Assembly: GCA_024636215.1 (NCBI GenBank) | Contig: JAGXHL010000022.1 | Span: 1 to 7,558, forward strand | Direction of reading: 5' to 3' | Length of the DNA stretch: 7,558 nucleotides | Source: Deltaproteobacteria bacterium | GTDB lineage: Bacteria; Desulfobacterota; Desulfuromonadia; Desulfuromonadales; BM103 | In this document: positions 1 to 6,511 of the stretch, one piece after another | Numbering within the stretch: the first letter of the stretch is position 1 | Layout: each line of letters starts with the position of its first letter | Notes under the pieces: generated by a model | What the model was told of the DNA's origin: nothing | Databases searched by the model: none | The model's input: the letters and a program-made list of their open reading frames with translations, nothing else | Made by a program: the position numbers and the translations under genes

Positions 1-1116
1 GAAGCCAGCTGTATCTATACGTTAAAGCTTAAGAAGCCCCCTGTTGCGATTGGTCACCTGGAACGCTTTGCCGCAGATTGGGAGCGCAACTCAGGCAAGA
101 TGTTTATCCCTGAAGTGGCTCCTGCAAACGGCATCAAGGTCGCTGTTATCGGTTCTGGCCCATCCGGATTAGCCGTGGCTGGAGACCTGGTCAGGCTGGG
201 CTATGCCGTAACGGTTTTCGAGGCCTTGCATGAATCCGGCGGTGTCTTGAAATACGGCATTCCTGAGTTTCGTCTGCCGAATGAAATTGTGGATGTGGAA
301 ATCGACAACCTCAAGAAGATGGGGGTGGAGTTTGTCACGAATTTTGTGGTTGGCAAAACTGCCGACATCCAGGAGCTTAAAGAGGAAGGCTATCAAGCCT
401 TTTTTGCCGGCAGTGGCGCAGGCTTGCCTAATTTCATGAATATCCCTGGCGAAAATGCCAATGGCATTATGTCCTCCAACGAATATCTGACCAGGGTTAA
501 CCTGATGAATGCTGGCCATGATGATTATGACACTCCAGTGTTATCGGGCAAGAATGTCGCGGTGATCGGTGGCGGCAATACGGCCATGGATTCTGTCCGT
601 ACCGCCAAACGCTTGGGTGCCAAACGCGCCATGATTATTTACAGACGGACCCTGGAAGAGATGCCCGCACGCAATGAAGAGATCAAACACGCCCAGGAAG
701 AAGGCATAGAGTTTCTGAATTTGAACAGCCCGGTTGAATATTACGTGGATAAAAACGGGCGCGTTAACCGCATCCGGCTGCAAAAAATGGAACTCGGCGA
801 ACCGGACGCTTCCGGCCGCAAAAAGCCGGTGCCCATTGAAGAATCTGAGTATGAGCTGGAAGCCGACCTGGTGATCGTCAGCGTCGGCGTTTCGCCCAAC
901 CCGCTCATCCCGCAGAGTCTGCCGGGGCTGAAAGTCAGTCGCTGGGGAACCATTGTGGTTGATGAGCAGGAAATGCAGTCGAGCATTCCAGAACTTTTTG
1001 CCGGTGGCGATATCGTCCGTGGCGGCGCAACGGTGATTTTAGCCATGGGCGATGGCAGAAACGCCGCTGCGGGGATCGATCGTTATTTGCAAAAGAAGCA
1101 GCCCTCTGCGTCTTGA
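1..1116 (+). CDS. NADPH-dependent glutamate synthase-like oxidoreductase (NfnL/GltD family), 5' end outside window
   Basis: The reading frame is open from base 1, so the ATG at 100 is internal and the true start lies upstream. 371 residues are visible; family members have about 450-470, so the N-terminal Fe-S domain is mostly missing. The first residues, EASC, fit the end of the cysteine motif for a [4Fe-4S] cluster, and PPVAIGHLERFAADW is the usual linker of this family. A first Rossmann motif, VAVIGSGPSGLA (visible residues about 47-58), binds FAD. A second, VAVIGGGNTAMD (about 186-197), followed by YRR (about 214-216), binds NADPH; the arginines suit the 2'-phosphate. LFAGGDIVRGGATVILAMGDG near the C-terminus closes the FAD site. 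Known relatives are the small subunit of glutamate synthase and the large subunit of the bifurcating NADH-dependent ferredoxin:NADP+ oxidoreductase. Which one this is cannot be decided without the upstream gene. The dihydroorotate-dehydrogenase-like neighbour favours a ferredoxin/NAD(P)H role over glutamate synthesis (inference). Confidence 0.88.
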   Translation, partial: EASCIYTLKLKKPPVAIGHLERFAADWERNSGKMFIPEVAPANGIKVAVIGSGPSGLAVAGDLVRLGYAVTVFEALHESGGVLKYGIPEFRLPNEIVDVEIDNLKKMGVEFVTNFVVGKTADIQELKEEGYQAFFAGSGAGLPNFMNIPGENANGIMSSNEYLTRVNLMNAGHDDYDTPVLSGKNVAVIGGGNTAMDSVRTAKRLGAKRAMIIYRRTLEEMPARNEEIKHAQEEGIEFLNLNSPVEYYVDKNGRVNRIRLQKMELGEPDASGRKKPVPIEESEYELEADLVIVSVGVSPNPLIPQSLPGLKVSRWGTIVVDEQEMQSSIPELFAGGDIVRGGATVILAMGDGRNAAAGIDRYLQKKQPSAS

Positions 1117-1210
1117 AAAGTCGCGTAAGCAAAGTTTCTTAGACGGTGGTGAATCCTTAGTCTGTCACAAGACAAAAAATCATTGAGGCTTTATAGAAGC
1201 AGGGGAATTT

Positions 1211-2209
1211 ATGGATTTAACAACGAAATACTTAGGCCTTAGTCTGAAGAATCCAATTATCGTTGGAAGTTGTGGCCTGACCTCAAGCGTAAGCGAAATC
1301 AAAGAATTAGAAAAACAAGGTGCCGCAGCTGTCGTTTTGAAATCCATTTTTGAAGAAGAAATTCTCATGGACGTTGAAAACCAGCTATGCGAGGCCAGAG
1401 ACAATAGTTTTATCTACGACAAATATTCCGAGACGCTGGATTATATTGATGTGCACGTGAAGAAAGAACGTTTAGACGAATATCTTCAATTGATCAAGGC
1501 CGCTAAAAAAGACGTGCTTATCCCGATTATTGCCAGCATTAACTGTGTCTCCTCATCGGAGTGGACTGACTTTGCCAAGCACATTGAAGAAGCCGGGGCC
1601 GATGGCCTGGAATTGAACATCAGCCTCAACCCGGCGGATCTGGCAAACCGCGATTTTGAAGAGAGCATCAAGGCCATTATTCACAAGGTCCTGGCGCAGG
1701 TCAGGCTGCCGGTGGCGCTCAAGATCAACAACAATTTTACCCATCTGGCAAAAACCATCCTGGATTTGTCGCAAACAGGCATTAGCGGGCTGGTGTTGTT
1801 TAACCGTGCCTATACACCTGATATCGATATCAATACACTGGAAGCCGTACAGGGGAGAAGTTTCAGCTCTCCGCACGATTTTGTTGAGTCCATGCGCTGG
1901 ATTGCGCTGCTCTCAGACAAAGTAGACTGTAGCTTGGCCGCCTCCACGGGAATTCACACGCATGAGGCCGTTATCAAACAAATTCTGGCGGGTGCCGATG
2001 CGGTTCAAATCGTCTCTGTGTTGTACGAGGACGGCATTGAGTCTATCAATGGATTGCTTAGCGGTCTCGAACAGTGGATGCAGGAAAAAGGCTTCTCTTC
2101 TTTAGAAAAAGTCAAAGGCAAGGCAAGCAGTAAAAACCTGGACAATCCTGCCGTGTTTGAGCGTATTCAGTTTATGAAGTACTTTTCGGAGATCCATGGC
2201 AACGGGTAG
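1211..2209 (+). CDS. Dihydroorotate dehydrogenase-like FMN protein (PRK07565-type)
   Basis: A complete 332-residue TIM-barrel flavoprotein. It starts MDLTTKYLGLSLKNPIIVGS, the characteristic opening of the dihydroorotate-dehydrogenase-like group seen beside pyruvate:ferredoxin oxidoreductase or Nfn genes. Visible features are the FMN-binding lysine in PVALKINNNF (about residues 172-181), the LVLFNRAYTPDID segment (about 194-206), and the phosphate-binding end of the barrel, AASTGIHTHEAV and AGADAVQIVSVL. The C-terminal KNLDNPAVFERIQFMKY is also typical of the group. The canonical LNxSCPN loop of true PyrD is replaced by LNISLNPAD, so pyrimidine synthesis is unlikely to be the role; the real substrate is unknown. 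There is no ferredoxin extension, unlike PreA. The start is supported by AGGGGA at 1201-1206. The gap to the preceding gene is 94 bases, with no clear terminator, so co-transcription is likely but not certain. Confidence 0.88.
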   Translation: MDLTTKYLGLSLKNPIIVGSCGLTSSVSEIKELEKQGAAAVVLKSIFEEEILMDVENQLCEARDNSFIYDKYSETLDYIDVHVKKERLDEYLQLIKAAKKDVLIPIIASINCVSSSEWTDFAKHIEEAGADGLELNISLNPADLANRDFEESIKAIIHKVLAQVRLPVALKINNNFTHLAKTILDLSQTGISGLVLFNRAYTPDIDINTLEAVQGRSFSSPHDFVESMRWIALLSDKVDCSLAASTGIHTHEAVIKQILAGADAVQIVSVLYEDGIESINGLLSGLEQWMQEKGFSSLEKVKGKASSKNLDNPAVFERIQFMKYFSEIHGNG

Positions 2210-2225
2210 AGTTAGGAATCCTGTT

Positions 2226-2249
2226 AGGGGGAAAGAGCCTATTCCCCTT
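2226..2249. terminator. Possible hairpin between convergent genes
   Basis: GGGGAA (2228-2233) pairs with TTCCCC (2242-2247) around an 8-base loop; one G-T and one A-T pair extend the stem outward. It lies 19 bases after the plus-strand stop, and the cbpM stop codon (2241-2239) falls inside its loop. Neither strand has a strong T tract after the stem, so it is at best a weak intrinsic terminator. Confidence 0.3.
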
Positions 2250-2625
2250 CCCTCATCTGCGCCATCCGTCGACAAAGCCTCAGAACCTCAGTCTGGTGTT
2301 CCTGCTCTTTTCGGCGGAGACGTTGCTCCATTTCTTCAAGCTGGCGCTCCATCGTCTTGACTCGCTCCCGGTAGCGCAGTACAAAATCTATGGCTTCCAG
2401 GGTCAACCCCATATCTTCGTGCAGGTAACGGATGAGCTTAAGTTTCCTGACATCCGCCGTGCTCAAGCCCTTTGCGCCATGCAGCATCGTATGCGCAGCG
2501 ACCAACTCCTCATGCACACATCGGAGAATGAAATCTTCTGAGACCCTGGTCATGCGGGCGACAATCCGGTATTCGTAGTGAGCCTCAGGATCATTTCGAA
2601 AAAGTGCAATCGGGTATTTCTTCAT
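2239..2625 (-). CDS. cbpM: CbpM-like chaperone modulator, MerR-type fold
   Basis: 128 residues. Residues about 20-40 (IVARMTRVSEDFILRCVHEEL) and 52-90 (GLSTADVRKLKLIRYLHEDMG, then LTLEAIDFVLRYRERV) give the MerR-like helix-turn-helix followed by long helices. Residues about 88-120 are rich in Glu, Arg, Gln and Leu and should form a coiled coil. In Escherichia coli, CbpM binds the J domain of CbpA and blocks its action on DnaK; the same role is inferred here because the gene follows cbpA on the same strand after 55 bases. It is longer than E. coli CbpM (about 100 residues), mainly through the charged C-terminal helix. The start ATG at 2625 is fixed by a strong GAGGAG (opposite 2633-2638) six or so bases upstream. 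A DNA-binding MerR-type repressor of the operon is the alternative. Confidence 0.8.
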   Translation of the reverse strand: MKKYPIALFRNDPEAHYEYRIVARMTRVSEDFILRCVHEELVAAHTMLHGAKGLSTADVRKLKLIRYLHEDMGLTLEAIDFVLRYRERVKTMERQLEEMEQRLRRKEQEHQTEVLRLCRRMAQMREGE

Positions 2626-2680
2626 GGTCTACTCCTCACCGGTCGGGCTGGAATTGCACAGTTGGACACCAACGCTTCGT

Positions 2681-3640
2681 TTAACGCAGAGACTTCCACT
2701 GCTCAAGCAGTTCCTTTTCTTTGGCAGTCAGCTTTTGCGGCAGAACAGTTTCCACCGTGACATACAGATCCCCGCGTTGTTCCGGGTTTTTAATTTTGGG
2801 CATCCCTAACCCGCGCAGCCGAAAAACGCTTCCATTCGGCGTTTCAGGCGGGATAGGAAGATTTATCGTGCGATCGATGCCGGTAACCGCGAGTTTGCCG
2901 CCCAGCAGCATGGTGAAGAGATCAGCGTTAACCGTGGTCTTGAGATCATCGTTGTCGCGCAGGATTTGTTTGTCGGGCAAAACGTCTATGCTCAAATAAA
3001 GATCCCCCGCCTCACCTCCTCCTTTACCCGGCTGTCCCTGCTTCTTGAGCCTTATCCGGGTGCCGGTTTTAACCCCGCGGGGAATTTTGGCGTCAATTTT
3101 TCGGCCGTCCTCCCATTGCAGCAACCGCTTTGTCCCATGGTAGGCCTCGCTGAGGCTCACCTGAAGGGAATGTTCAAGGTTTTCACCCTGTCTCGGTCGC
3201 ACCTGTTGATAAAATTCCTGGCCGCCCCTATCTCCAGTGTTTTGCTGTCGGGCATTTCCACCGAACAAATTCGTGAAGAAATCCGAAAACCCACCACCGC
3301 TTCCGAACAGCTCTTCAAATTCTTCGGGATTGACAGTTCGATAACTGTAGTTCTGATTACCTGCTGCTCTCTCACCCCAGTTGAAGTCTTCTGGCTTTCC
3401 ACCCTTTTGCTGATACTGTTGCCACTGGGAACCCAGGCGGTCATACTGCTCACGCTTTGCAGGATCGGAAAGAACTTCGTTGGCCTCGTTAATATCCTGA
3501 AATTTGTTGGCGACAGCGGTGTCTGAGGAGTTGACATCAGGATGATATTTTCGGGCCAGCTTGCGGTAGGCTTTTTTGATCTCTTTCGCATCGGCTTTTC
3601 GATCAACACCTAGGATATGGTAGTAATCCTTATACTCCAT
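2681..3640 (-). CDS. cbpA: CbpA/DnaJ-type curved-DNA-binding co-chaperone
   Basis: 319 residues, a type II (class B) J protein. Residues 3-70 form the J domain with the catalytic HPD at 33-35 (KYHPDVN), which stimulates the ATPase of DnaK. A Gly/Phe-rich linker follows at about 113-129 ([10 protein letters not shown] to NLFGG). Two substrate-binding beta domains fill residues about 155-300, with the usual signatures [37 protein letters not shown] and RLRGLGMP. The zinc-finger CxxCxGxG repeats of DnaJ proper are absent, as expected for CbpA. The open frame extends 12 codons further upstream ([12 protein letters not shown]), but the ATG at 3640 is preferred: it begins [12 protein letters not shown] as in relatives and has GGAG five bases ahead. 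No CIRCE element or convincing sigma-32 promoter was seen upstream. cbpM follows 55 bases downstream. Confidence 0.92.
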   Translation of the reverse strand: MEYKDYYHILGVDRKADAKEIKKAYRKLARKYHPDVNSSDTAVANKFQDINEANEVLSDPAKREQYDRLGSQWQQYQQKGGKPEDFNWGERAAGNQNYSYRTVNPEEFEELFGSGGGFSDFFTNLFGGNARQQNTGDRGGQEFYQQVRPRQGENLEHSLQVSLSEAYHGTKRLLQWEDGRKIDAKIPRGVKTGTRIRLKKQGQPGKGGGEAGDLYLSIDVLPDKQILRDNDDLKTTVNADLFTMLLGGKLAVTGIDRTINLPIPPETPNGSVFRLRGLGMPKIKNPEQRGDLYVTVETVLPQKLTAKEKELLEQWKSLR

Positions 3641-4081
3641 GCGGTCTCCAATCAGTCGCACCCAGACGGGCCTCACAAGACCACCAGTCGATCATTGCAG
3701 CCGGTCGAGATTTACGAATCACCTCTACGAACCAAATTGCTCTTTCATCGTAGTTTAACTTTCGCAGAGCCTGCCGATAAGTCAATCCGTAAAACACAAG
3801 ACTAATAACGCCTGACAACTGCTCCCGTTATATTTGACGGTTACGTCACGTATGACGGCTTCCACTGACGGCTTTTCCCTCGCCCCTTCCGCGATCTTTT
3901 CACTTTCCTTTTTATAATCGGTGCTTTGCAGTCCCCAATGTGCAGATTTTCAGCGGCACGGTCATTGCGAATAAACGATATCAGGCTCATGTGACGGTGA
4001 AGGGCCAGATGGTGGTGAAATTGAAGTAAATTGATAACAGTTCGACAAGGAAACCTCACAACAGAGAAAGGGAAACGGATC
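3641..4081. promoter_or_regulatory. Divergent spacer between cbpA and the DUF302 gene
   Basis: About 440 bases with no gene I can support. It must hold the promoters for cbpA (minus) and DUF302 (plus). Visible elements are four copies of TGACGG on the plus strand (3835-3840, 3853-3858, 3866-3871, 3992-3997) and a perfect inverted repeat, CGTCA-CGTA-TGACG (3844-3857), that includes the second copy. TATAAT occurs at 3913-3918 on the plus strand, but without a good -35 partner. Short open frames on the minus strand here (3630-3818 and 3841-4083) start poorly and resemble nothing I recognise. Confidence 0.35.
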
Positions 4082-4471
4082 ATGTCTTATTACTTTGTAA
4101 AAAATCTCGCTTCAAGTTTTGAGAAAGCGATTACGGATGTCAGCGCAGAATTGACAAAGGAGGGCTTTGGTATCCTTACCGAAATTGACGTCACCGCGAC
4201 CCTCAAGCAGAAGCTGGATGTGGATTTTCCCAAATACACCATCCTCGGCGCCTGCAATCCGCACTTTGCTTACCAGGCATTACAAGTCGAAGCCAAGATT
4301 GGCACCATGTTGCCGTGCAACGTTATTGTTCAGGAACTGGCGGATGGAACCATCGATGTAGCGGCCGTCGACCCGCTGGCGTCCATGCAAGCGATTCGCA
4401 ACCCGCAGTTGCAGGGGATCGCCAGGGAAATCCAGATGAAGCTCAAAAAGGTTATCGGGCAATTGCAATGA
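4082..4471 (+). CDS. DUF302 family protein
   Basis: 129 residues, the normal size for a stand-alone DUF302 domain. The family core is clear: an N-terminal helix (SSFEKAITDVSAELTKEGFG), the strand ILTEIDV, then ILGACNPHFAYQAL (about 55-68) and IGTMLPCNVIVQEL (about 74-87), with the two conserved cysteines C58 and C79, and a final helix. There is no signal peptide, so it is probably cytoplasmic. The biochemical role of the family is not established; members are often found near sulfur or metal-related genes. The ATG at 4082 is chosen over an ATG 17 codons upstream because the alignment to the family begins at MSYYFVKN and AAAGGG lies at 4067-4072. The small membrane protein gene at 4593 follows on the same strand. 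Confidence 0.85.
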   Translation: MSYYFVKNLASSFEKAITDVSAELTKEGFGILTEIDVTATLKQKLDVDFPKYTILGACNPHFAYQALQVEAKIGTMLPCNVIVQELADGTIDVAAVDPLASMQAIRNPQLQGIAREIQMKLKKVIGQLQ

Positions 4472-4513
4472 CGGGTGATTTATCCGTCGCCGCCCATGAC
4501 CTGGGGTAATCGT

Positions 4514-4526
4514 GGCGGCAGCCGCC
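4514..4526. repeat. GC-rich palindrome between DUF302 and the small membrane gene
   Basis: GGCGGC-A-GCCGCC is a perfect inverted repeat around one base. It could fold in RNA as a short hairpin in the 121-base gap and reduce or uncouple expression of the downstream gene. It is not followed by a T tract, so I do not call it a terminator. Confidence 0.3.
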
Positions 4527-4592
4527 GCAGGTTGCTTAGGAGATTAAACCCTGTGCCAGAAAATCCCCGACGTAACCATAAGGAGCTTTGTG

Positions 4593-4724
4593 ATGTTCAA
4601 CAATATGATGAACGACGGTGGGATGCATGGATGGATGAGCGGCGCGATGTGGGTTTGGCCGGTGCTCGCCATTCTGGTGGCGGTCCTGATTGTCGTCGTG
4701 GTTATGAAAATGATCAAAAAATAA
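4593..4724 (+). CDS. Small single-pass membrane protein, 43 residues
   Basis: A short gene, MFNNMMNDGGMHGWMSGAMW followed by a hydrophobic helix of Val, Leu, Ala and Ile (VWPVLAILVAVLIVVVV, about residues 21-37) and a basic tail MKMIKK. The start has a near-perfect ribosome binding site, TAAGGAG at 4579-4585, seven bases before the ATG. The N-terminal part holds six Met, one His and two Trp in 20 residues; the basic end would stay in the cytoplasm, so by the positive-inside rule the Met-rich end should face the periplasm. Met/His clusters outside the membrane can bind copper(I), but that is only a guess here. Similar tiny Met/Trp/Gly-rich membrane proteins, some with SHOCT tails, occur with DUF302 genes. 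The overlapping frame (from about 4475) is arginine-rich, has no sensible start, and is judged a shadow. Confidence 0.7.
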   Translation: MFNNMMNDGGMHGWMSGAMWVWPVLAILVAVLIVVVVMKMIKK

Positions 4725-4866
4725 GCGTGGGAGACAAGTGCCACCTGGGAGGGCTTCAAGTTCGGCATTGCTGTCAGCGTGCAAGGGCCACAAAGAACCG
4801 GCCGCACGCTTGGCTCGACCTCAGGCGACTGCGGCACCATGAGGCACCAATATTGTTTATTTCATC
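4725..4866. other. Spacer with no recognisable gene
   Basis: This stretch follows the small membrane gene and precedes the palindromic element. Open frames cross it on the plus strand (for example, one reading ATWEGFKFGIAVSVQG near 4740-4787) but they lack a start with a ribosome binding site and match no family I know. It marks the start of the accessory-looking part of the window. Confidence 0.4.
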
Positions 4867-4944
4867 CCGTAGGGGCGAACCTGCGTGTTCGCCCATTGTT
4901 TGATGTACGCGGACCAGGGCGGACACATAGGCTCGCCCCTACGG
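4867..4944. repeat. REP/MITE-like long imperfect palindrome
   Basis: A left arm of 28 bases (4867-4894) begins CCGTAGGGGCGAACC, and a right arm of 28 (4917-4944) ends GGCTCGCCCCTACGG. They are inverted copies matching at 24 of 28 positions, and all four differences are transitions. The spacer is 22 bases (4895-4916). The left arm also folds on itself: GGGCGAAC (4873-4880) and GTTCGCCC (4887-4894) pair perfectly around CTGCGT. Elements with CCGTAGGGGCGAAC/GTTCGCCCCTACGG ends are a familiar intergenic repeat in many environmental bacterial genomes. It lies downstream of fic and downstream of the small membrane gene, so it may end transcripts from both sides or be a non-autonomous mobile repeat. 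Confidence 0.75.
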
Positions 4945-4952
4945 TGACGGTC

Positions 4953-5117
4953 TCAAAGATCAGAAAAATGTCTCATCGGTTCCATCTGCTGATGGAGTAT
5001 CCTGATACGCGTCTGGACTTCACCCTCAGGGCCGGCAAACCGGCTGAAATAACGACATTTTTCGACATGAAGGGGCGATTTTCGAGTTATGGTTTTCTGT
5101 GATATCTCTTCAATCAC
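4953..5117 (-). pseudogene. Remnant or small ORF carrying the FAGPEGEVQTR motif
   Basis: On the minus strand a frame of 54 residues runs from a GTG whose bases overlap the fic stop codon (GTGA). It contains RFAGPEGEVQTRIRILHQ and ends MEPMRHFSDL. The 33 bases opposite 5008-5040 match those at 7508-7540, inside the gene at the right edge, at 30 of 33 positions. All three differences are silent in this minus-strand frame and change the amino acid in the plus-strand frame, so the minus frame is or was the coding one. No good ribosome binding site precedes the GTG, and similarity to the other copy stops after the motif. It could be a decayed gene fragment, a repeat that carries a coding motif, or a short real gene. 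Confidence 0.35.
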
Positions 5118-6247
5118 CTTTTTCTGGCCAATTCCCAATTTAAATGATACCGGGCTGCTTTCCGTTCTCCCGTAAGTAACAGAATTCCTTTATCGACCAG
5201 ATCGGCCAGATCACGTGTGAGCGTCGCACGACTTCCTTTGACCATCCCATGATATTTTTGGGCGGTCAAGCCTCCTTGAAAGCCTCCTTCCCCGGCCTCC
5301 AGGAGTTTTTTGACAACCTTAATTTGACGATCGTTCAAGGAGATGTCTGAAATATTGTGCCAGAAATGAGTGAGACTCAAGACCTTCTCGATGGTTGTTT
5401 TTGACTGTTTCAAGGACAGTTCCAGGCAGTCTAAAAACCAGGCCAGCCACTCTGTGATATCTCCCTGTCCATTTGAAGTGCTTTCCAGCACCGCGTAATA
5501 TCCGTCCCTGTTTTCCATGATGGTTGAAGAGAGGCTGTAGCAGCGTTTTGCCGCACCATCTGATTGAGCAAGCGCCATATCTGAGAGCGCCCGTGCAATG
5601 CGTCCATTGCCATCAGCAAAGGGGTGGATTGCCACAAACCAATAGTGGGCGACCCCCGCCCGAATGACAGGATCTGTATTGTTTTGATCCGGGTGACTTT
5701 TTTGCCACCATTCAATAAATAATTGCATTTCATGGTCAATTCGATCGGCTGGTGGTGCTTCATAATGGATTTTTTCTTTTCCAGCACGCCCGGAGACAAT
5801 TTGCATCGTTTCAGTTCGCCATTGTCCAACCTCGATATCATACAAGCCGGACCTGCCGGTTGGAAACAATGCAGCTTGCCATGCTTTCAGGCGATCTGAA
5901 CTTAAGTCAGGCCTGTTTGCGTCGGTCGCATCGAGCAAAACATCAACCAGCCCGTCTACACTTCGTGGCGGGGATGGCAAGCCTGCGGTTGGTAAACCCA
6001 ATCGTCTGGCAATTGAAGAGCGCACCGCGTCGGGATGATAATATTCTCCCTCAATCTCTGCCGTTTTGACCGCTTCCTGAGTCAAAGATTCAAGTTGAGC
6101 TGCTAGCTCAAGATCAATGCCAAGAGATGTCACCTGCTGAATGAGCTGCCCTTGAAGGGCATGGCAACGGCTCAATTTTGGGAGCAGGCTTTCATAGTCA
6201 ATTTTGAATTTTGGCCAACTTGCGGATTGCCAGATGTATTTTGCCAT
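5114..6247 (-). CDS. Fic family protein AMP-transferase, class II, DUF4172 N-terminal domain
   Basis: 377 residues. The N-terminal part, KYIWQSASWPKFKIDYE onward, is the DUF4172 domain. The Fic core follows, with flap KEKIHYEAPPADRI (about 157-170) and the full catalytic motif HPFADGNGRIAR at 208-219 (His208 is the base, the Asp and Gly-Asn-Gly-Arg bind Mg-ATP phosphates). TAEIEG at 62-67 fits the inhibitory helix [S/T]xxxE[G/N]; Glu66 would push ATP out of position, which makes it an intramolecularly inhibited class II enzyme. Residues about 300-365 look like a winged helix (NDRQIKVVKKLLEAG through RATLTRDLADLVDKGILLLTG). Family members transfer AMP to hydroxyl side chains of proteins; the target here is unknown. 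ATG 6247 is chosen over one 10 codons upstream because of AAGGA 6 bases ahead and the conserved MAKYIWQ start. The promoter holds an array of TGAGGCA sites. Confidence 0.92.
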   Translation of the reverse strand: MAKYIWQSASWPKFKIDYESLLPKLSRCHALQGQLIQQVTSLGIDLELAAQLESLTQEAVKTAEIEGEYYHPDAVRSSIARRLGLPTAGLPSPPRSVDGLVDVLLDATDANRPDLSSDRLKAWQAALFPTGRSGLYDIEVGQWRTETMQIVSGRAGKEKIHYEAPPADRIDHEMQLFIEWWQKSHPDQNNTDPVIRAGVAHYWFVAIHPFADGNGRIARALSDMALAQSDGAAKRCYSLSSTIMENRDGYYAVLESTSNGQGDITEWLAWFLDCLELSLKQSKTTIEKVLSLTHFWHNISDISLNDRQIKVVKKLLEAGEGGFQGGLTAQKYHGMVKGSRATLTRDLADLVDKGILLLTGERKAARYHLNWELARKR

Positions 6248-6269
6248 TTGTGATCCTTTTAAATACGCA

Positions 6270-6367
6270 TGAGGCAATAATCAGATTTTATGCCTCGTAT
6301 TTTGAGGCAAACATATCACCAGGATGAGGCATAAGCAAGCATTTATGCCTCACAAAATGAGCCATAA
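6270..6367. promoter_or_regulatory. TGAGGCA operator array upstream of fic
   Basis: Six related half-sites lie within 98 bases: TGAGGCA 6270-6276 (plus), CGAGGCATAA read on minus 6297-6288, TGAGGCA 6303-6309 (plus), TGAGGCATAA 6325-6334 (plus), the same on minus 6352-6343, and TGAGCCATAA 6358-6367 (plus, one change). The fourth and fifth form a perfect 10-base inverted repeat with an 8-base spacer. A -10-like TAAAAT on the minus strand (6290-6285), about 38 bases from the fic start, overlaps the second site. The layout is that of a repressor operator. The winged-helix tail of Fic is the obvious local candidate to bind it (inference). Confidence 0.6.
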
Positions 6368-6511
6368 TATTTGAGTGGGAAAGAGGAAAGGAAAGTCGAA
6401 AGGGGTCGGGAACTGCCCTATAACCGGTTAGTCTGGACAGAGGATCCCGTCTCTGCTGCGAGCAACGGATCGCTAAATCAAGTCAATCACCGAAGGTGAG
6501 GGCAACCGAAC
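6368..6511. other. Spacer between fic promoter and hepT
   Basis: No gene seen. It includes a nearly all-purine stretch on the plus strand (6374-6412, GAGTGGGAAAGAGGAAAGG and on), a 10-base perfect palindrome TAACCGGTTA (6421-6430) and a weak CAGAG/CTCTG hairpin (6438-6455). The hairpin could lie at the 3' end of the mntA-hepT transcript, but there is no T tract. Confidence 0.3.

Noticed and set aside
2966..3526. Plus-strand open frame of 186 codons
   Set aside because: It is the antisense shadow of cbpA, whose J domain and beta domains are unmistakable on the minus strand.
3630..3818. Minus-strand open frame of 62 codons overlapping the cbpA start
   Set aside because: It begins at TTG without a ribosome binding site, runs out of frame into cbpA, and resembles no known family; more likely leader sequence.
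3641..3860. Heat-shock control of cbpA (CIRCE or sigma-32 promoter)
   Set aside because: No TTAGCACTC/GAGTGCTAA pair and no CTTGAA with CCCCAT box at suitable spacing was found by eye.
3841..4083. Minus-strand open frame of 80 codons opposite the DUF302 leader
   Set aside because: Composition (many Arg, Lys, His) and lack of a ribosome binding site suggest a chance frame in the regulatory spacer.
4475..4903. Plus-strand open frame of 142 codons over the small membrane gene
   Set aside because: Arg-rich translation without domain features; it covers the 43-codon gene in another frame and then runs into the palindromic repeat.
4968..5102. Plus-strand frame starting MSHRFHLLMEYPD
   Set aside because: All three differences between the two copies of the shared 33 bases change residues in this frame but are silent on the minus strand, so this strand is probably not coding.
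6270..6367. CRISPR array
   Set aside because: The repeated unit is only 7-10 bases, occurs in both orientations and has irregular short spacing; it fits operator sites, not repeat-spacer units.
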